Origin: Pararhizobium sp. YC-54
Lineage (GTDB): Bacteria > Pseudomonadota > Alphaproteobacteria > Rhizobiales > Rhizobiaceae
Assembly: GCF_025847205.1 (NCBI RefSeq)
Contig: NZ_JAOYTH010000007.1
Location: 1-64,000, forward strand
Direction: 5' to 3'
Length of the DNA: 64,000 nucleotides
Shown: piece by piece, positions 51,942 through 61,780 of the stretch
How positions within the stretch are numbered: the first letter of the stretch is position 1
Layout of the letters: each line of letters opens with the position of its first letter
Made by a program: the position numbers and the translations under genes
The notes under the pieces: generated by a model
The model's database searches: none
Told to the model about the DNA's origin: nothing
The model's input: the letters and a program-made list of their open reading frames with translations, nothing else

Positions 51942-53174
51942 TCAACGCCGTGCAATCGCACAGACCACGTCCAACAAGACCCTTGCTCCGGCGATCAGGT
52001 CGGCCTCGGAACTATGTTCGGCAGGATTATGGCTGATCCCGCCCGCGCTCGGTACGAAGATCATTGCCGTCGGGGCGACGGCGGCGATCATCTGGGCGTC
52101 GTGGCCTGCCCCTGATGTCATGCGCCGGCACGAAAGGCCGCGCTTACCGGCAGCCGCTTCAACCGTCGCCACGATGTCCTGGCTGAACGAGACGGGGCTT
52201 GAACGCGAAAGCGTCTCAACTGAAATCCTCAATGCCTCTTCCTCGGCGAGGCGCTTGAGGAAATCGTCAAGCGCTGCTTCCTCCTCACGCAAGCGGTGTT
52301 CGAACGGGTCGCGAAGATCGACGGTCAAGGTCGCGCGCGACGGGATGACGTTGATCGCGTTGGGCTCGAGCGTCAGGCACCCGACAGTCGCGACAGTCTG
52401 CGTCGCCGATGTCCTGGCGCGCTCTCGCAGGTAGGTCGTAATCCGTGCGGCTCCATAACCAGCATCAGCGCGCATCGAAATCGGCGTCGTCCCGGCATGG
52501 TTGGCAGTCCCATCGATTGTGATCTTTCGCCAGGAGATCCCCTGCAGGTTTTCGACTGCGCCGATGGCGCGACCCTCGCGTTCCAGGATCGGCCCCTGCT
52601 CGATGTGCAGCTCGACATAGGCATGCGGCTTCATATATCCGGGCGCTTTGTCCCCCGCATAACCGATGCGTCGCAACTCATCGGCGAGGATCGAGCCATC
52701 CGTGCCAATGGTCGCAAGGGCCTCGTTAAGAGCCAATCCGCCGGCATAGACCAGAGATCCCATCATGTCGGGCGCAAACCGCACGCCCTCCTCGTTGGTG
52801 AATGCGGCGACCACGATCGGTCTTGCCGGTTCGAAGTCCTGCTCTTTGAGCGACTGAATAACTTCAAGGCCCGCCAGAACGCCATAGCAGCCATCGTACA
52901 TTCCGGCATTGATGACCGTGTCGATGTGCGAGCCAACCATCACAGGTGCCATGTGTCGTGTCGGTGCCGGCTGCCAGACGCCGAATATGTTGCCGATCCG
53001 GTCGACCGCGACCTCCAAACCGGCCTGCTGGAGCCACCGTACCAACTGGTCCCTGCCAAGCTTGTCGGTGTCGGAGGCAGCAAGCCGCGTCAGGCCTTCG
53101 GCATCACGGCCTACGCTGCCCAGTTTGAAGATGCGTTTAAGAAGGCGACCACCGCTGATGGAAACGTCGTTCAT
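51942..53174 (-). CDS. M20-family Zn-dependent amidohydrolase (N-carbamoyl-amino-acid hydrolase / allantoate amidohydrolase type)
   Basis: 410 residues. Metal ligands are visible in GSHIDTVINAGMYDGCYGV (His, Asp), FTNEEGVRFAP (Glu-Glu, one catalytic) and late GAGHDAQMIA; NHAGTTPISMRADA is the dimer/substrate His segment. This HyuC-like branch hydrolyses N-carbamoyl groups from amino acids or ureido acids. Last gene of the diaminopropionate operon, 77 bp after the ABC gene. A substrate such as a carbamoylated or acylated diamino acid would give 2,3-diaminopropionate for the lyase upstream. Confidence 0.87.
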   Translation of the reverse strand: MNDVSISGGRLLKRIFKLGSVGRDAEGLTRLAASDTDKLGRDQLVRWLQQAGLEVAVDRIGNIFGVWQPAPTRHMAPVMVGSHIDTVINAGMYDGCYGVLAGLEVIQSLKEQDFEPARPIVVAAFTNEEGVRFAPDMMGSLVYAGGLALNEALATIGTDGSILADELRRIGYAGDKAPGYMKPHAYVELHIEQGPILEREGRAIGAVENLQGISWRKITIDGTANHAGTTPISMRADAGYGAARITTYLRERARTSATQTVATVGCLTLEPNAINVIPSRATLTVDLRDPFEHRLREEEAALDDFLKRLAEEEALRISVETLSRSSPVSFSQDIVATVEAAAGKRGLSCRRMTSGAGHDAQMIAAVAPTAMIFVPSAGGISHNPAEHSSEADLIAGARVLLDVVCAIARR

Positions 53175-53251
53175 ATCATGCCTCTTGTTTCGCGCTGCGA
53201 TCTTCGCGCATCACTGCTGCCCGTGGGCTGGTCGAGCAACCATCTGCCCGT

Positions 53252-54760
53252 TTAATGCCGCACGAATTCCGCCAGACGGCCGTCTTGCTTCCTTTGCTCG
53301 GCGAGAAGCTCCGGGGACCCGTCGAAAACAACCTTTCCTTGTTCCATGAAGATGACACGGTCGGACACCTCCATGGCGAACTTCATCTCATGCGTGACGA
53401 TCACCATCGTGCGCCCCGAGCGGGCGAGCGCCGCCATGATACGCAACACTTCGCCCACCGTTTCCGGATCGAGGGCAGATGTCGGCTCATCGAACAGTAG
53501 GATTGACGGATGCATGGCCAGCGCACGGGCGATCGCAACGCGCTGTTGCTGGCCACCCGATAGCTGGTGCGGATATTTGTTTTCATGGACGAGCATGCCG
53601 ACCTGGTTAAGGAGCGTGCGGGCGTCGTTTCGCAATTCGGCAAAGCTTCCGCGCTTATGGTAGAGCGGTCCCATCATCACGTTTTCGAGCGCCGTGCGGT
53701 GCGGGAACAGATTGAAGTTCTGAAAGACCATGCCGATACGAAGCGCGTCAACGCCGTCGTAGCGCACTGATTTCGACAGTTTTTCGCGCGAGCCCGCGAG
53801 GAACGGCTTTCCTTCGAGATAGACGACGCCATGCTCCAGCGTCTCCAGGCCGTTGAGGGAGCGGATGAGCGTCGTCTTGCCCGATCCAGACGGCCCGATG
53901 ATTGAAACGACTTCTCCGGGCTTGACCGAAAGGTGGAGATTTTCAAAAACGCTATGGATGCCGTAGGATTTGCCGCCTCCCTCCAGACGAATTGCCGGCT
54001 CGGCGGTCATCGCGCGGGCGTCATCGCCGATTGTTCTGGCGACCTCGCCGCTTGGCTCGGCGTCTTCCGTCGTCAGTTCGGCAAGACGCCGCGAAAAGTC
54101 GAGCCGCCGCTCAAAGGCTTTCAGCGCAGTGTCGAAGACCGTGACGATCAGCACGTAGTAGACGGCAACGGCCACCATGGTCTCCATTACCTTGAAGTTC
54201 TGGGTATAATAACGCTGACCGACCAGGAGGATCTCCGCAAGCGAGATGACCGAGACGAGTGAGGTCAGCTTGACGATCGAGACGAATTCGTTGCCGAGTG
54301 CGGGAAGCGCGATGCGCAACGCCTGCGGAATGACGACCAACCGCTGAATCCCAGCCCGCGACAATCCCAGGACCCGGCCAGCCTCGTATTGCCCCTTTCC
54401 GACAGCAACCAGCGCGCCCCGGTGAATTTCCGCAATATAGGCGGTCTCGCTCAGCACCATGGCCAGGAGACCGGCGATGAACGGGACGGATAGAAGGGCT
54501 GAGGTCGCCGGAAAGGCCTGAGGCAGGTTATAGACGAATATCAACAGCACCAGTAGCGGCAGGCTTCTGAAAAACCAGACATAGAGGGCGGCGGCACGCC
54601 GGACGACCATAAGGCTAGAGCGGTCCGCTAGGGCGACAAAGAAGCCGAGCACGACGGCAAGCACCCATGTTGCGACGCTCAACTCCACCACGAGCAGGGT
54701 GGCGTCCCAGAAATCACGGCTCCACAGGAGCCCGATCGTGTAAGACCAGTCGAAATCCAT
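53252..54760 (-). CDS. Fused amino-acid ABC transporter permease and ATPase
   Basis: 502 residues combining what are usually two proteins. Residues 1-220 are a HisM/GlnP-type permease ([21 protein letters not shown] loop [27 protein letters not shown]). After a linker of about 40 residues comes a GlnQ-type ATPase: Walker [11 protein letters not shown]-loop [11 protein letters not shown], signature [15 protein letters not shown], Walker [13 protein letters not shown], switch VTHEMKFA. It imports polar amino acids together with the binding protein encoded just upstream. Such fusions exist in alphaproteobacteria, so this is uncommon but not a frameshift artefact. Confidence 0.9.
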   Translation of the reverse strand: MDFDWSYTIGLLWSRDFWDATLLVVELSVATWVLAVVLGFFVALADRSSLMVVRRAAALYVWFFRSLPLLVLLIFVYNLPQAFPATSALLSVPFIAGLLAMVLSETAYIAEIHRGALVAVGKGQYEAGRVLGLSRAGIQRLVVIPQALRIALPALGNEFVSIVKLTSLVSVISLAEILLVGQRYYTQNFKVMETMVAVAVYYVLIVTVFDTALKAFERRLDFSRRLAELTTEDAEPSGEVARTIGDDARAMTAEPAIRLEGGGKSYGIHSVFENLHLSVKPGEVVSIIGPSGSGKTTLIRSLNGLETLEHGVVYLEGKPFLAGSREKLSKSVRYDGVDALRIGMVFQNFNLFPHRTALENVMMGPLYHKRGSFAELRNDARTLLNQVGMLVHENKYPHQLSGGQQQRVAIARALAMHPSILLFDEPTSALDPETVGEVLRIMAALARSGRTMVIVTHEMKFAMEVSDRVIFMEQGKVVFDGSPELLAEQRKQDGRLAEFVRH

Positions 54761-54821
54761 GTTCCCAATTCCGTTCGAAGATCGCCCGAGCTGACTCAAA
54801 GGCAGCCCTGGACGATACGGG

Positions 54822-55658
54822 TTACTGCGCTTTGGCGAGGGCCGCTTCGACTTCAGCGTCGCTCGGAAGGGCAAGATTGTACCTCGCGAGGATCGCTTCG
54901 TATTCTTTGCTCGATTTCAAGGGTTCGAACGCTGCCTTGAGGCTCGTCAACAGCGCGTCGTTGCCCTTTTTCACAGCCAGACCCATGACGACGGGAAACA
55001 GGATTTCGGTAGAGGTGATCTTGAGGCGATCTCCGGAGGCGACGACTGCCGCCTTCGACACGCCGGCATCATCGAAGACGACGTCGGCACCCCGAGACAA
55101 GAGCGCCTGAGCGGCCTCTGCCGAGGTCGCGAACTCGCGCACATCGATCGGATTTGAGGCACACTTATCTTGGGACACCTTCTGGAGTTCCGGGACCCAG
55201 GCGGCACCTTTCAAGTTTGCAACGCGCTTACCGCATAGATCCTCCGGGACCTTTGGCGTAAACGTGTCGTCGGCACGTACCATCAGCGAACCGCCGGTCT
55301 TGGCATAGGCGATGTAATCAACCACCTGCGCTCGAGCGGGCGTCACGTAAAGGGCGGATGCGATCACGTCGAACCGGTTAGCCTGCAAGCCCGGAATGAG
55401 GCTTGCAAAGCGCGTATCGGCGAACTCGATCTTAACGCCGAGCTTCGGACCGATTGCCGCCATGACGTCCGCATCAAAGCCTTTGGTCACGCCATTTTCG
55501 ATATAGTCGTAGGGCGGATAGACCTGATCGGAACCGACGAGCAGGGTACCGGCATTGATCGTCTTGACCTCTTCAGCATTCGCTGGCGAAACAGCCAACA
55601 GAACAGAGGCGATAGCGGTGGCCAAAAGGACGGCCGTAGATGCGTTTTTCTCGTGCAT
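54822..55658 (-). CDS. Periplasmic amino-acid-binding protein (ABC importer)
   Basis: 278 residues with a signal peptide ([16 protein letters not shown], cleavage after ANA). Family-3 solute-binding protein: [34 protein letters not shown] and [14 protein letters not shown]. An Arg and Asp for the alpha-amino/carboxyl clamp are in the expected regions ([13 protein letters not shown]). The start at 55658 is spaced eight bases from AAGGGG. Gene order on the transcript is lyase, M24, binding protein, permease-ATPase, M20. The ligand is probably a polar, perhaps diamino-acid-derived, compound. Confidence 0.88.
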   Translation of the reverse strand: MHEKNASTAVLLATAIASVLLAVSPANAEEVKTINAGTLLVGSDQVYPPYDYIENGVTKGFDADVMAAIGPKLGVKIEFADTRFASLIPGLQANRFDVIASALYVTPARAQVVDYIAYAKTGGSLMVRADDTFTPKVPEDLCGKRVANLKGAAWVPELQKVSQDKCASNPIDVREFATSAEAAQALLSRGADVVFDDAGVSKAAVVASGDRLKITSTEILFPVVMGLAVKKGNDALLTSLKAAFEPLKSSKEYEAILARYNLALPSDAEVEAALAKAQ

Positions 55659-55738
55659 TCTCATTCCCCTTTTTATTTGCCGGGCAGACCATCCGCCCGG
55701 AGCTGGAGCTTTCCGCCTCGGTTTCGTCCCGACAGGCC

Positions 55739-56911
55739 TTAAGAAATGACCGGCATTTCTCGTGGCGCGCGCTTCGTCAAAAGCCGCGGCCCAACTTTGG
55801 TGATGGCAATATTTTCTTCGTGAACGATCATTTTGCCGGGGGCATATTCCATGCCCGGCTCGATCGTCAGCACCATGTTCTCGACAATCTCGGTACCGTC
55901 GCCGAGACGATGCGACGGCGGCTCGGTCAATTGCATGCCGAGACCATGGCCAAGACGACCAACATTGTTGCCAATCGCGCCGGCCTCCTCGATGATCTTC
56001 GCCATAGCCCGAAAGACATCGTCGGTTTTTGCACCGGGAACGGCGGCAGCGATACCGGCCTCCGTGGCCAGCCACAGGGCATCATGGACGCGCTTTGCCT
56101 CGTCAGAGATCTTGCCGATCGCATAGTTGCGGTCGAAATCGCAGAAGTAGCCGTCAAAGGTCGAGCCGGTATCGATGAACAAGACGTCGCCTTCCTCAAC
56201 CAGACGATCATGCGGGCCACAGACGATCTGGGTCACACCACCTGGCCCGGAGATTGCCGGCATGAAGGGGGTCGAATCCGCGCCGCGGCGTGCAATGTCG
56301 ATGCGCAGCTTGCGCGCGATCTCACGTTCGCTCTCGCCGATCGAGATGCTTGCTGGCAACGCTTCATAGGCATCGCTGGCGATCTGGCAGATATAATGGA
56401 TATGATCGATCTCGGCTGGTGTCTTGACCATACGGATGTCCCAGATGCAGGGGGCTCCATCGGCGATCTCCAACGACAGCGTGTCGCGCAAGGAGAGCAA
56501 ATCCGAAACTGGCATTCTGACGGTCATCTCGCGACCGAGCTCGGCACCGAGGCGACCGTAGCGCCGCGGGAAGCTTTCGATGGTCGATTTCAGAAGCGAA
56601 ATACCGTCGTCCTCTGGATTGGGCGCCTGCCAAGTGCGGATATCCGTCATCCAGGTGAGCGCCATCTCCGGGGCGCCGATTTCGGGAATGACTGCGACCG
56701 GATCGCCCTCAAGCGGCACGACCACGAACCAGGGTCTAGTCGGGCTTTCCCAAAACTGCGAGTCGAAGCCGGTGAAGTAGCGCACGTTCGGCGGCGACGA
56801 AACCAGCAAAGCATCGAACTTGTGCCGGTGCATGATTTTGCGTGCCCGCTCCAGCCTTGTCTCGAACTCCGAGTGGCCAAAGCCGCGTTTTGGGATCCTG
56901 ATCGTGCTCAT
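55739..56911 (-). CDS. M24-family hydrolase (Xaa-Pro peptidase / ectoine-hydrolase-like)
   Basis: 390 residues. Pita-bread fold with all five metal ligands: Asp in FIDTGSTFDG, Asp in FCDFDRNYAIG, His in LGHGLGMQLTE, Glu in LTIEPGMEY and Glu in IVHEENIAIT. The creatinase-type N-terminal domain (NVRYFTGFDSQFW) is present. This branch includes prolidases, creatinase and the ectoine hydrolase DoeA. Sitting between a diaminopropionate lyase and an amino-acid importer it may cleave an amide, dipeptide or cyclic amidine of the imported compound. Which of these cannot be read from sequence. Confidence 0.87.
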   Translation of the reverse strand: MSTIRIPKRGFGHSEFETRLERARKIMHRHKFDALLVSSPPNVRYFTGFDSQFWESPTRPWFVVVPLEGDPVAVIPEIGAPEMALTWMTDIRTWQAPNPEDDGISLLKSTIESFPRRYGRLGAELGREMTVRMPVSDLLSLRDTLSLEIADGAPCIWDIRMVKTPAEIDHIHYICQIASDAYEALPASISIGESEREIARKLRIDIARRGADSTPFMPAISGPGGVTQIVCGPHDRLVEEGDVLFIDTGSTFDGYFCDFDRNYAIGKISDEAKRVHDALWLATEAGIAAAVPGAKTDDVFRAMAKIIEEAGAIGNNVGRLGHGLGMQLTEPPSHRLGDGTEIVENMVLTIEPGMEYAPGKMIVHEENIAITKVGPRLLTKRAPREMPVIS

Positions 56912-56953
56912 GGTCTATTCCCTTTCAGTAGGATTTCGCTGTCGCAGTTACGC

Positions 56954-58153
56954 TCAGGCGGGCTGGCTCAGTGAGCATTGACGCACCTCATCAGCCGTTG
57001 CACCGACGATGCTTTCATAGGAAGCCGGATCGGTTGCGCCTTCCGTATTGATCAAAAGCACCCGGCTTTGCTCGGTGAGACCCAGACGGCTGCGCGCCTC
57101 TGGATCGGTGGCGACCGACAAATACCCGGCAAGACCCGCCGCCCCGCTTTCGCCGGCAACTATTGGAGGACGGTGCGCGGCCAGGCGGCGCATGGCAATT
57201 TTTGCCTCTTCCTCGGTTACCGTCAGGAAGGCACTCGCGGTCGCGTTCAGGATCCTCCAGGCAACGAGCGAAGGTGTATAGCACTCGAGCATCGCCATGA
57301 TGGTCGATTCGACCGGGGAAAAGGATGTGAGGCGTCCAGCTTCAGCCGAAACGAAAAGGCAGGCCGCCCGATCCGGCTCGACAATGACTGTCTTGATGCC
57401 GCGTTCGCCCAGCGCTTCGCTCAAGTGAAGCGAGATGCTGCTGGCAAATCCCCCAACGCCCGCCTGAAGAAACACGTGGGTCGGTGGCGCAATGCCGGCT
57501 GCACCGATCTGGGTCAGCGCCTCCTCGGCGAGCACGGTATATCCCTGCGCCACGAGCGAAGGGATTTCTTCGTAGCCCTCCCATGACGTGTCCGAAACGA
57601 GGCACCAATCGCGCTCCATCGCGACACGTTCGGCCTCGTCGACTGATCGATCGTAATTGCCGGGAACGCGGATCACCTCGTCGGCGCCGATTGCTTCGGC
57701 GCGCGCCGCGGTCACGCCCTCATGGACAAAGATGACGGAGCGGCAACCCAGTATCCGGGCACCGGCGGCGACCGATTTTCCATGGTTGCCGTCGGTGGCG
57801 CAGCAAAAAGTCATGCCGGCTGCGGGCTCGCGCGCTCGGGGCGAAGTGAGCTGTGCAACGGAAACCTCCTCGCCCAGACGCTCTTCGAGCGTCCGCTTGA
57901 AGAGCGTCATCACAGCATAGGCGCCCCCGAGCGCCTTGAAGCTGCCAAGCCCGAGGCGCTGTCCCTCGTCTTTGACCAGGACATTGGCGACTTTGGTTTC
58001 AGCTGCAATCGAGGCAAGGGAGATGAGCGGCGTTGCCCGCTCGTCTCTCCACAAGGTCAGATAGGGACGCACCAGCGCCGGGGCGTTTATGCCAAGCAGC
58101 GCCTTATCGCTGTCGGTTACGCCGTCGGGGTTTGGAGAGTGGAAATGGATCAT
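56954..58153 (-). CDS. dpaL: Diaminopropionate ammonia-lyase
   Basis: 399 residues, fold-type II PLP enzyme that turns 2,3-diaminopropionate into pyruvate and two ammonia. The PLP lysine is in LGLGSFKALGGAYAV near residue 75; CCATDGNHGKSVAAGA and VHEGVTAARAEAIGADEV are typical; LQAGVGGFASSI binds the phosphate and VAGESGAAGLAGYL follows. First gene of a leftward operon with importer and two amidohydrolases, divergent from an AsnC regulator. The assignment over threonine dehydratase rests on the VKDEGQRLGLGSFK and DTSWEGYEEIP segments, known from YgeX/DpaL. Confidence 0.87.
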   Translation of the reverse strand: MIHFHSPNPDGVTDSDKALLGINAPALVRPYLTLWRDERATPLISLASIAAETKVANVLVKDEGQRLGLGSFKALGGAYAVMTLFKRTLEERLGEEVSVAQLTSPRAREPAAGMTFCCATDGNHGKSVAAGARILGCRSVIFVHEGVTAARAEAIGADEVIRVPGNYDRSVDEAERVAMERDWCLVSDTSWEGYEEIPSLVAQGYTVLAEEALTQIGAAGIAPPTHVFLQAGVGGFASSISLHLSEALGERGIKTVIVEPDRAACLFVSAEAGRLTSFSPVESTIMAMLECYTPSLVAWRILNATASAFLTVTEEEAKIAMRRLAAHRPPIVAGESGAAGLAGYLSVATDPEARSRLGLTEQSRVLLINTEGATDPASYESIVGATADEVRQCSLSQPA

Positions 58154-58259
58154 TTCGGCCTCGTTCGATTGTTGAGCGAGACTTTATTGTGAAACGAACT
58201 TTAATTGTGCTCTCATTCACGTTATTCGTTGCAAGAATTTTGCAGAAGGAGGCAGGAAA

Positions 58260-58736
58260 GTGGCTCGAACTCTCGTAGGAGACCTCGACGAATTCGACGT
58301 CAAGATTCTCAGGATGGTCCAGACGGACAACTTCCTGTCCCAGCGTGTCATCGCCGAAAAGGTCGGGCTTTCGCCGCCAGCCGTTGCGCGCAGGCTCCAG
58401 CATTTGCGTAACACAAAGGTAATCAGAAGCGATATTGCGGTTCTGGACGAGACCGCTGTCGGGCGGCCGTTGACGATCATCGTCCACGTCGCCACCGAAA
58501 ACGAGCGGCTCGACCTTCTTGACGCGATGAAGGAACGGTTCCAGCGCTGTCCGCAGGTTCAGCAATGCTATTACGTCACCGGAGAAATGGATTTTATCCT
58601 GATCCTCAATGTAAAAGACATGGCGGAATACAATGAAGTGACGCGATCGGTGTTTTTCGAAGGTGGCAACGTCAGAAGTTTCCAGACCTGTGTTTCGATG
58701 GAAAATGTCAAAACGCACGGCCCGATACCGCTTTAA
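58260..58736 (+). CDS. Lrp/AsnC-family transcriptional regulator
   Basis: 158 residues from a GTG with AGGAGGCAGGAAA just upstream. N-terminal HTH (LRMVQTDNFLSQRVIAEKVGLSPPAVARRL) is here split: SQRVIAEKVGLSPPAVARR is the core; the RAM effector domain follows (CPQVQQCYYVTGEMDFILIL). It is divergent from dpaL, 106 bp apart, and is likely to bind that gap and respond to an amino acid of the pathway. Beyond it, 58737-59168 contains no supported gene. Confidence 0.88.
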   Translation: MARTLVGDLDEFDVKILRMVQTDNFLSQRVIAEKVGLSPPAVARRLQHLRNTKVIRSDIAVLDETAVGRPLTIIVHVATENERLDLLDAMKERFQRCPQVQQCYYVTGEMDFILILNVKDMAEYNEVTRSVFFEGGNVRSFQTCVSMENVKTHGPIPL

Positions 58737-59068
58737 GCCTGTCGCAGTCCAATGGTCTCGCCATCCTCGACCGCTTGATCGAGACATCGCCATCGAGGAA
58801 GCGTCGCGGACCCTGATGAAGGGCTTTGACTAGGTGATGCGCTTGCCATGCTCACCCCAGAAGGCACCGGGGGTTTTCGAGGCTATCCATCTACCCTTTG
58901 AGACAGGTGTCGCTGTCGATGAGTTCGCGTGCGCTTACGATGTTGAGTACGGGCTAGTTCCTCCTCCAAAACTCGGTGTCAATGACTGCGGCGCTCTCAC
59001 CCATGGCTTCACGTTGGAGGCTCGGCAGCTATTGTGATTTGCAGGAAAGCATTTTGATCTTTGCGTGG

Positions 59069-59100
59069 TGAGAAGCCCGCGTAGGCGCCCGGGCTTCTCA
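59069..59100. repeat. 11-bp inverted repeat in a gene-free stretch
   Basis: TGAGAAGCCCG / CGGGCTTCTCA with a 10-nt spacer lies 69 bp past the MFS stop codon and is symmetric for both strands. There is no T-run on either side, so it may be a weak bidirectional terminator. The rest of 58737-59168 has only unsupported short frames; one at 58834 has a short crotonase-like string but is not convincing. Confidence 0.4.
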
Positions 59101-59168
59101 AGTCAGAGGTGGGTCCGAGACCCCGGACTGGCTGAGGCCGTTCAAGCCGAGGCCGATCCTTGGAGCGG

Positions 59169-60791
59169 TCAGGTTCTCAGATCGCGCCCACGTGTCTCCG
59201 GCAGAAGGAGGGCACCGATCACCGCTGTTAGTCCGGCAAACGCCACCGTGTACCAAAGGCCGCCGAAAATATTGCCGGTCGCGATCACCACCGCCGTCGC
59301 GACGAAGGGCGCGAAGCCACCGATCCAGCCGTTGCCAAGCTGTAGGGCGACCGAGACGCCGCTATAGCGGATGCGCACAGGAAACAGCTCGACCAGAAGC
59401 GCCCCAAGCGGTCCGTAAACCATCGTGGTCAGGAACACCAAGGCGAAGAGAATGCCAACCACCATCGGTCCGTTCGGCTCAACGGGGGCTTTCGGATCAG
59501 GCATCCCATTTTCGGTCAGGGTCGCGAGCAGTTCGGCTTCGTTGAACGGCTTCATCTCGCTTTCGTTCACTTGAACCCGAAGGGGCTGATCGTCGGTTTT
59601 AACCGTGTAAGGAATCGCACGCGCCGTCAGAAGCGCCTTGGCCTTCTGGCAGTCGGTGGTCGCTTGCGGGCTGAACAACTGCCCGATGAACGACTGATCA
59701 TGGTCGCAGCCGTTGCCGACAAGCTGAACCGACGTCCTTGCGCGGAACTCGGCAAGTCCGGGATTGCCATAGGTCCCGAGCGCCTGGAACAGCGGCATGA
59801 TTAGCAAGGCCGACAGCGCGCAGCCCGTCACGACGATCCATTTGCGCCCGATTTTGTCGGACAGCCAGCCGAAGAACAGGAAAAATGGCGTACCAAGTGT
59901 CAGCGCGATCAGGAGATAGAGGTTGGCCTGATCCTGCGTCAGCTTCAAGGTCGTCGTCATGAAGTAGAGGCTATAGAAATGACCGGTGTACCAGATCACG
60001 GCTTGACCGGCTACAACGCCGAAGATCGCGACGAGAACGAGACGCAGATTTTTCCCATCGCCGAACGTCTCGGCGATCGGATTTTTCGATCCCTTGCCCT
60101 GGGCCTTCATTTCCTGAAACACCGGTGACTCGTGAAGTTTCAGGCGAATGTAGAGCGAGAGAATCAAAAGCAGGATGGAGCCCACGAACGGTAAGCGCCA
60201 GCCCCAGCTTGCAAAGGCCTCCGGCGACATTGACGAACGGCAGAGCACGATGACGATCAGGGATACGAAGAGGCCAAGTGTGGCCGTGATCTGGATCCAG
60301 CTTGTCGTCAGGCCACGCCGGTTGTCATCGCAATGCTCCGCGACATAGGTGACCGCGCCACCAAATTCGCCTCCAACAGCCAGGCCCTGGAGTAGGCGCA
60401 ATGCGACGAGCAAGGCCGGCGCTGCCCATCCAATGCTTTCGTACGTGGGCAGGAGACCGATGGCGGCTGTCGCAAAACCCATGACCAGCATGGTCACGAG
60501 AAAGGTTTTCTTGCGCCCGACAAGATCCCCGAGCCGGCCGAAGACCACCGCCCCGAACGGGCGAAGCACGAAGCCGGCCCCAAAGGTTGCGAGCGCCGCA
60601 AGCAGCGCCGCCGTTTCGTTGCCTTTCGGAAAGAACAGCGTGCTGAAGAACGCTGCGAGCGAGCCGTAAATGAAGAAGTCGTACCATTCGAACACCGTTC
60701 CGAGTGCGGCCGCAAAAACGGTCCGCTTCGTATTCTGGTCCAGACTTTCGACATGCGAAACAGATTTTGAAGTGATCTCTTGAACAGACAT
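59169..60791 (-). CDS. MFS transporter, metabolite:H+ symporter (MHS) type
   Basis: 540 residues. First helices FEWYDFFIYGSLAAFFSTLFFP and the signature RPFGAVVFGRLGDLVGRKKTF (here split: VVFGRLGDLVGRKKTF) are typical of the ShiA/KgtP/ProP group; LLQGLAVGGEFGGAVTYVAEH is the helix 4-5 motif. Between helices about 9 and 10 there is an insert of about 95 polar residues with two cysteines (VGNGCDHDQ, TTDCQKAK), probably a periplasmic loop. It probably imports an aromatic acid or other organic acid. The start at 60791 has GGGAGGCTCAC upstream. It follows the hydrolase gene under a sigma-54 promoter. Confidence 0.88.
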   Translation of the reverse strand: MSVQEITSKSVSHVESLDQNTKRTVFAAALGTVFEWYDFFIYGSLAAFFSTLFFPKGNETAALLAALATFGAGFVLRPFGAVVFGRLGDLVGRKKTFLVTMLVMGFATAAIGLLPTYESIGWAAPALLVALRLLQGLAVGGEFGGAVTYVAEHCDDNRRGLTTSWIQITATLGLFVSLIVIVLCRSSMSPEAFASWGWRLPFVGSILLLILSLYIRLKLHESPVFQEMKAQGKGSKNPIAETFGDGKNLRLVLVAIFGVVAGQAVIWYTGHFYSLYFMTTTLKLTQDQANLYLLIALTLGTPFFLFFGWLSDKIGRKWIVVTGCALSALLIMPLFQALGTYGNPGLAEFRARTSVQLVGNGCDHDQSFIGQLFSPQATTDCQKAKALLTARAIPYTVKTDDQPLRVQVNESEMKPFNEAELLATLTENGMPDPKAPVEPNGPMVVGILFALVFLTTMVYGPLGALLVELFPVRIRYSGVSVALQLGNGWIGGFAPFVATAVVIATGNIFGGLWYTVAFAGLTAVIGALLLPETRGRDLRT

Positions 60792-60805
60792 GTGAGCCTC
60801 CCAAC

Positions 60806-61636
60806 TCAAACGGCTTGCTGTGAAAGGCCTTGGCCTTTCGTGTGAGACGACGGACCATCGCAGGTAAAGAGAAAGTCCTTCAGAATGCGATTGAACACCT
60901 CGGGCTGCTCGAGCATCGGGAAATGACCTGCAGCCGGGATGATCTCAAGTCGGCTACCCGCAATTCCCTCAGCGAGAATAACGGATTCACCGGGCGGTGT
61001 GATGATGTCTTCGTTGCCGACCACGACCAGCGTGGGGACATAGATCCTGGAAAGAAAAGCACGACTGTCGGATGCATTGAGTGAAGCGATGGCCTCCCGT
61101 GCAACGAACGCAGGTGTCTGCGCGACCTCTGATTTCGCGAACTCGACGAGTTCACGGCCTGCCGCATGGCCAAAAGAACGCTCAATGACGTTCTGACTGG
61201 CCAGGACAACGCCAAGATCGTCGATTGCCTGAAGAACATTGTCGACGTTGACGTCGTCGCCAAGTCCATGTGGTGTGGCGCCTACGAGGACGAGAGCGCG
61301 CACCATCAATGGGTGGGCAAGCGTGAAGTGTTGCGCCACGGTTCCGCCCATCGAAAGCCCGACCAGAATGGCGTCGTCAATGTTGAAAGCTCGGTAAACT
61401 TCCAGGATGTCGTCAACGAAAGCGGGGATGGAATAGGCACGCTCAGCCGGGCGCGGCGAAACACCGTGTCCCGGAAGATTGATGCGGATGACCCGATATC
61501 GCGATGAGAATGCCGCGATCTGTTCGCGCCAGAATTCCGCCGTGGTCGTGAAACCGTGTACAAAGATAAGTGGCGATCCCGCACCCGATACCTGAACGAC
61601 GGTATCACCGATTGTGAAAGTCTCTTGCTGTAGCAT
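60806..61636 (-). CDS. Alpha/beta hydrolase, 3-oxoadipate-enol-lactonase-like
   Basis: 276 residues. Oxyanion segment PLIFVHGFTTTAEFW, nucleophile elbow ILVGLSMGGTVAQHF (Ser), Asp in VVVGNEDIITPP and His in IPAAGHFPMLEQP, so the triad is complete. PcaD-like enzymes open the enol-lactone of the protocatechuate branch; others in this subfamily open different lactones or esters. It is first gene of the operon and lies 37 bp after a sigma-54 promoter. The GGGGAGCAAAC ribosome site is good. Confidence 0.83.
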   Translation of the reverse strand: MLQQETFTIGDTVVQVSGAGSPLIFVHGFTTTAEFWREQIAAFSSRYRVIRINLPGHGVSPRPAERAYSIPAFVDDILEVYRAFNIDDAILVGLSMGGTVAQHFTLAHPLMVRALVLVGATPHGLGDDVNVDNVLQAIDDLGVVLASQNVIERSFGHAAGRELVEFAKSEVAQTPAFVAREAIASLNASDSRAFLSRIYVPTLVVVGNEDIITPPGESVILAEGIAGSRLEIIPAAGHFPMLEQPEVFNRILKDFLFTCDGPSSHTKGQGLSQQAV

Positions 61637-61672
61637 GTTTGCTCCCCATTGGTTTTTCACATCAGCGGACAT

Positions 61673-61689
61673 CGCAAGTCGCGGGCCAG
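61673..61689 (-). promoter_or_regulatory. Sigma-54 promoter (-24/-12)
   Basis: On the minus strand the sequence CTGGCCCGCGACTTGCG has GG and GC separated by exactly 10 bases and matches TGGCACG-N4-TTGC well. Start of transcription should be near 61660, 25 bp before the hydrolase ATG at 61636. A sigma-54 activator gene is divergent and adjacent, which supports the assignment. Confidence 0.65.
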
Positions 61690-61780
61690 TTCCCGAAATG
61701 GGCGGCGTCAACCGGCCAAGCCGTTGAGAAAAAAGGAGATTACCCAACCGGGTCGCGTTTCCCCAAGCCCGCGAGGTCGA

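Noticed and set aside
55640..56974. 444-codon plus-strand frame opposite the M24 hydrolase gene
   Set aside because: All five metal ligands of the M24 family are on the other strand; this is a shadow frame.
58834..59037. Short plus-strand frame with a LPFETG string reminiscent of multifunctional crotonases
   Set aside because: The resemblance covers about a dozen residues only, with no other family motif and no ribosome site.
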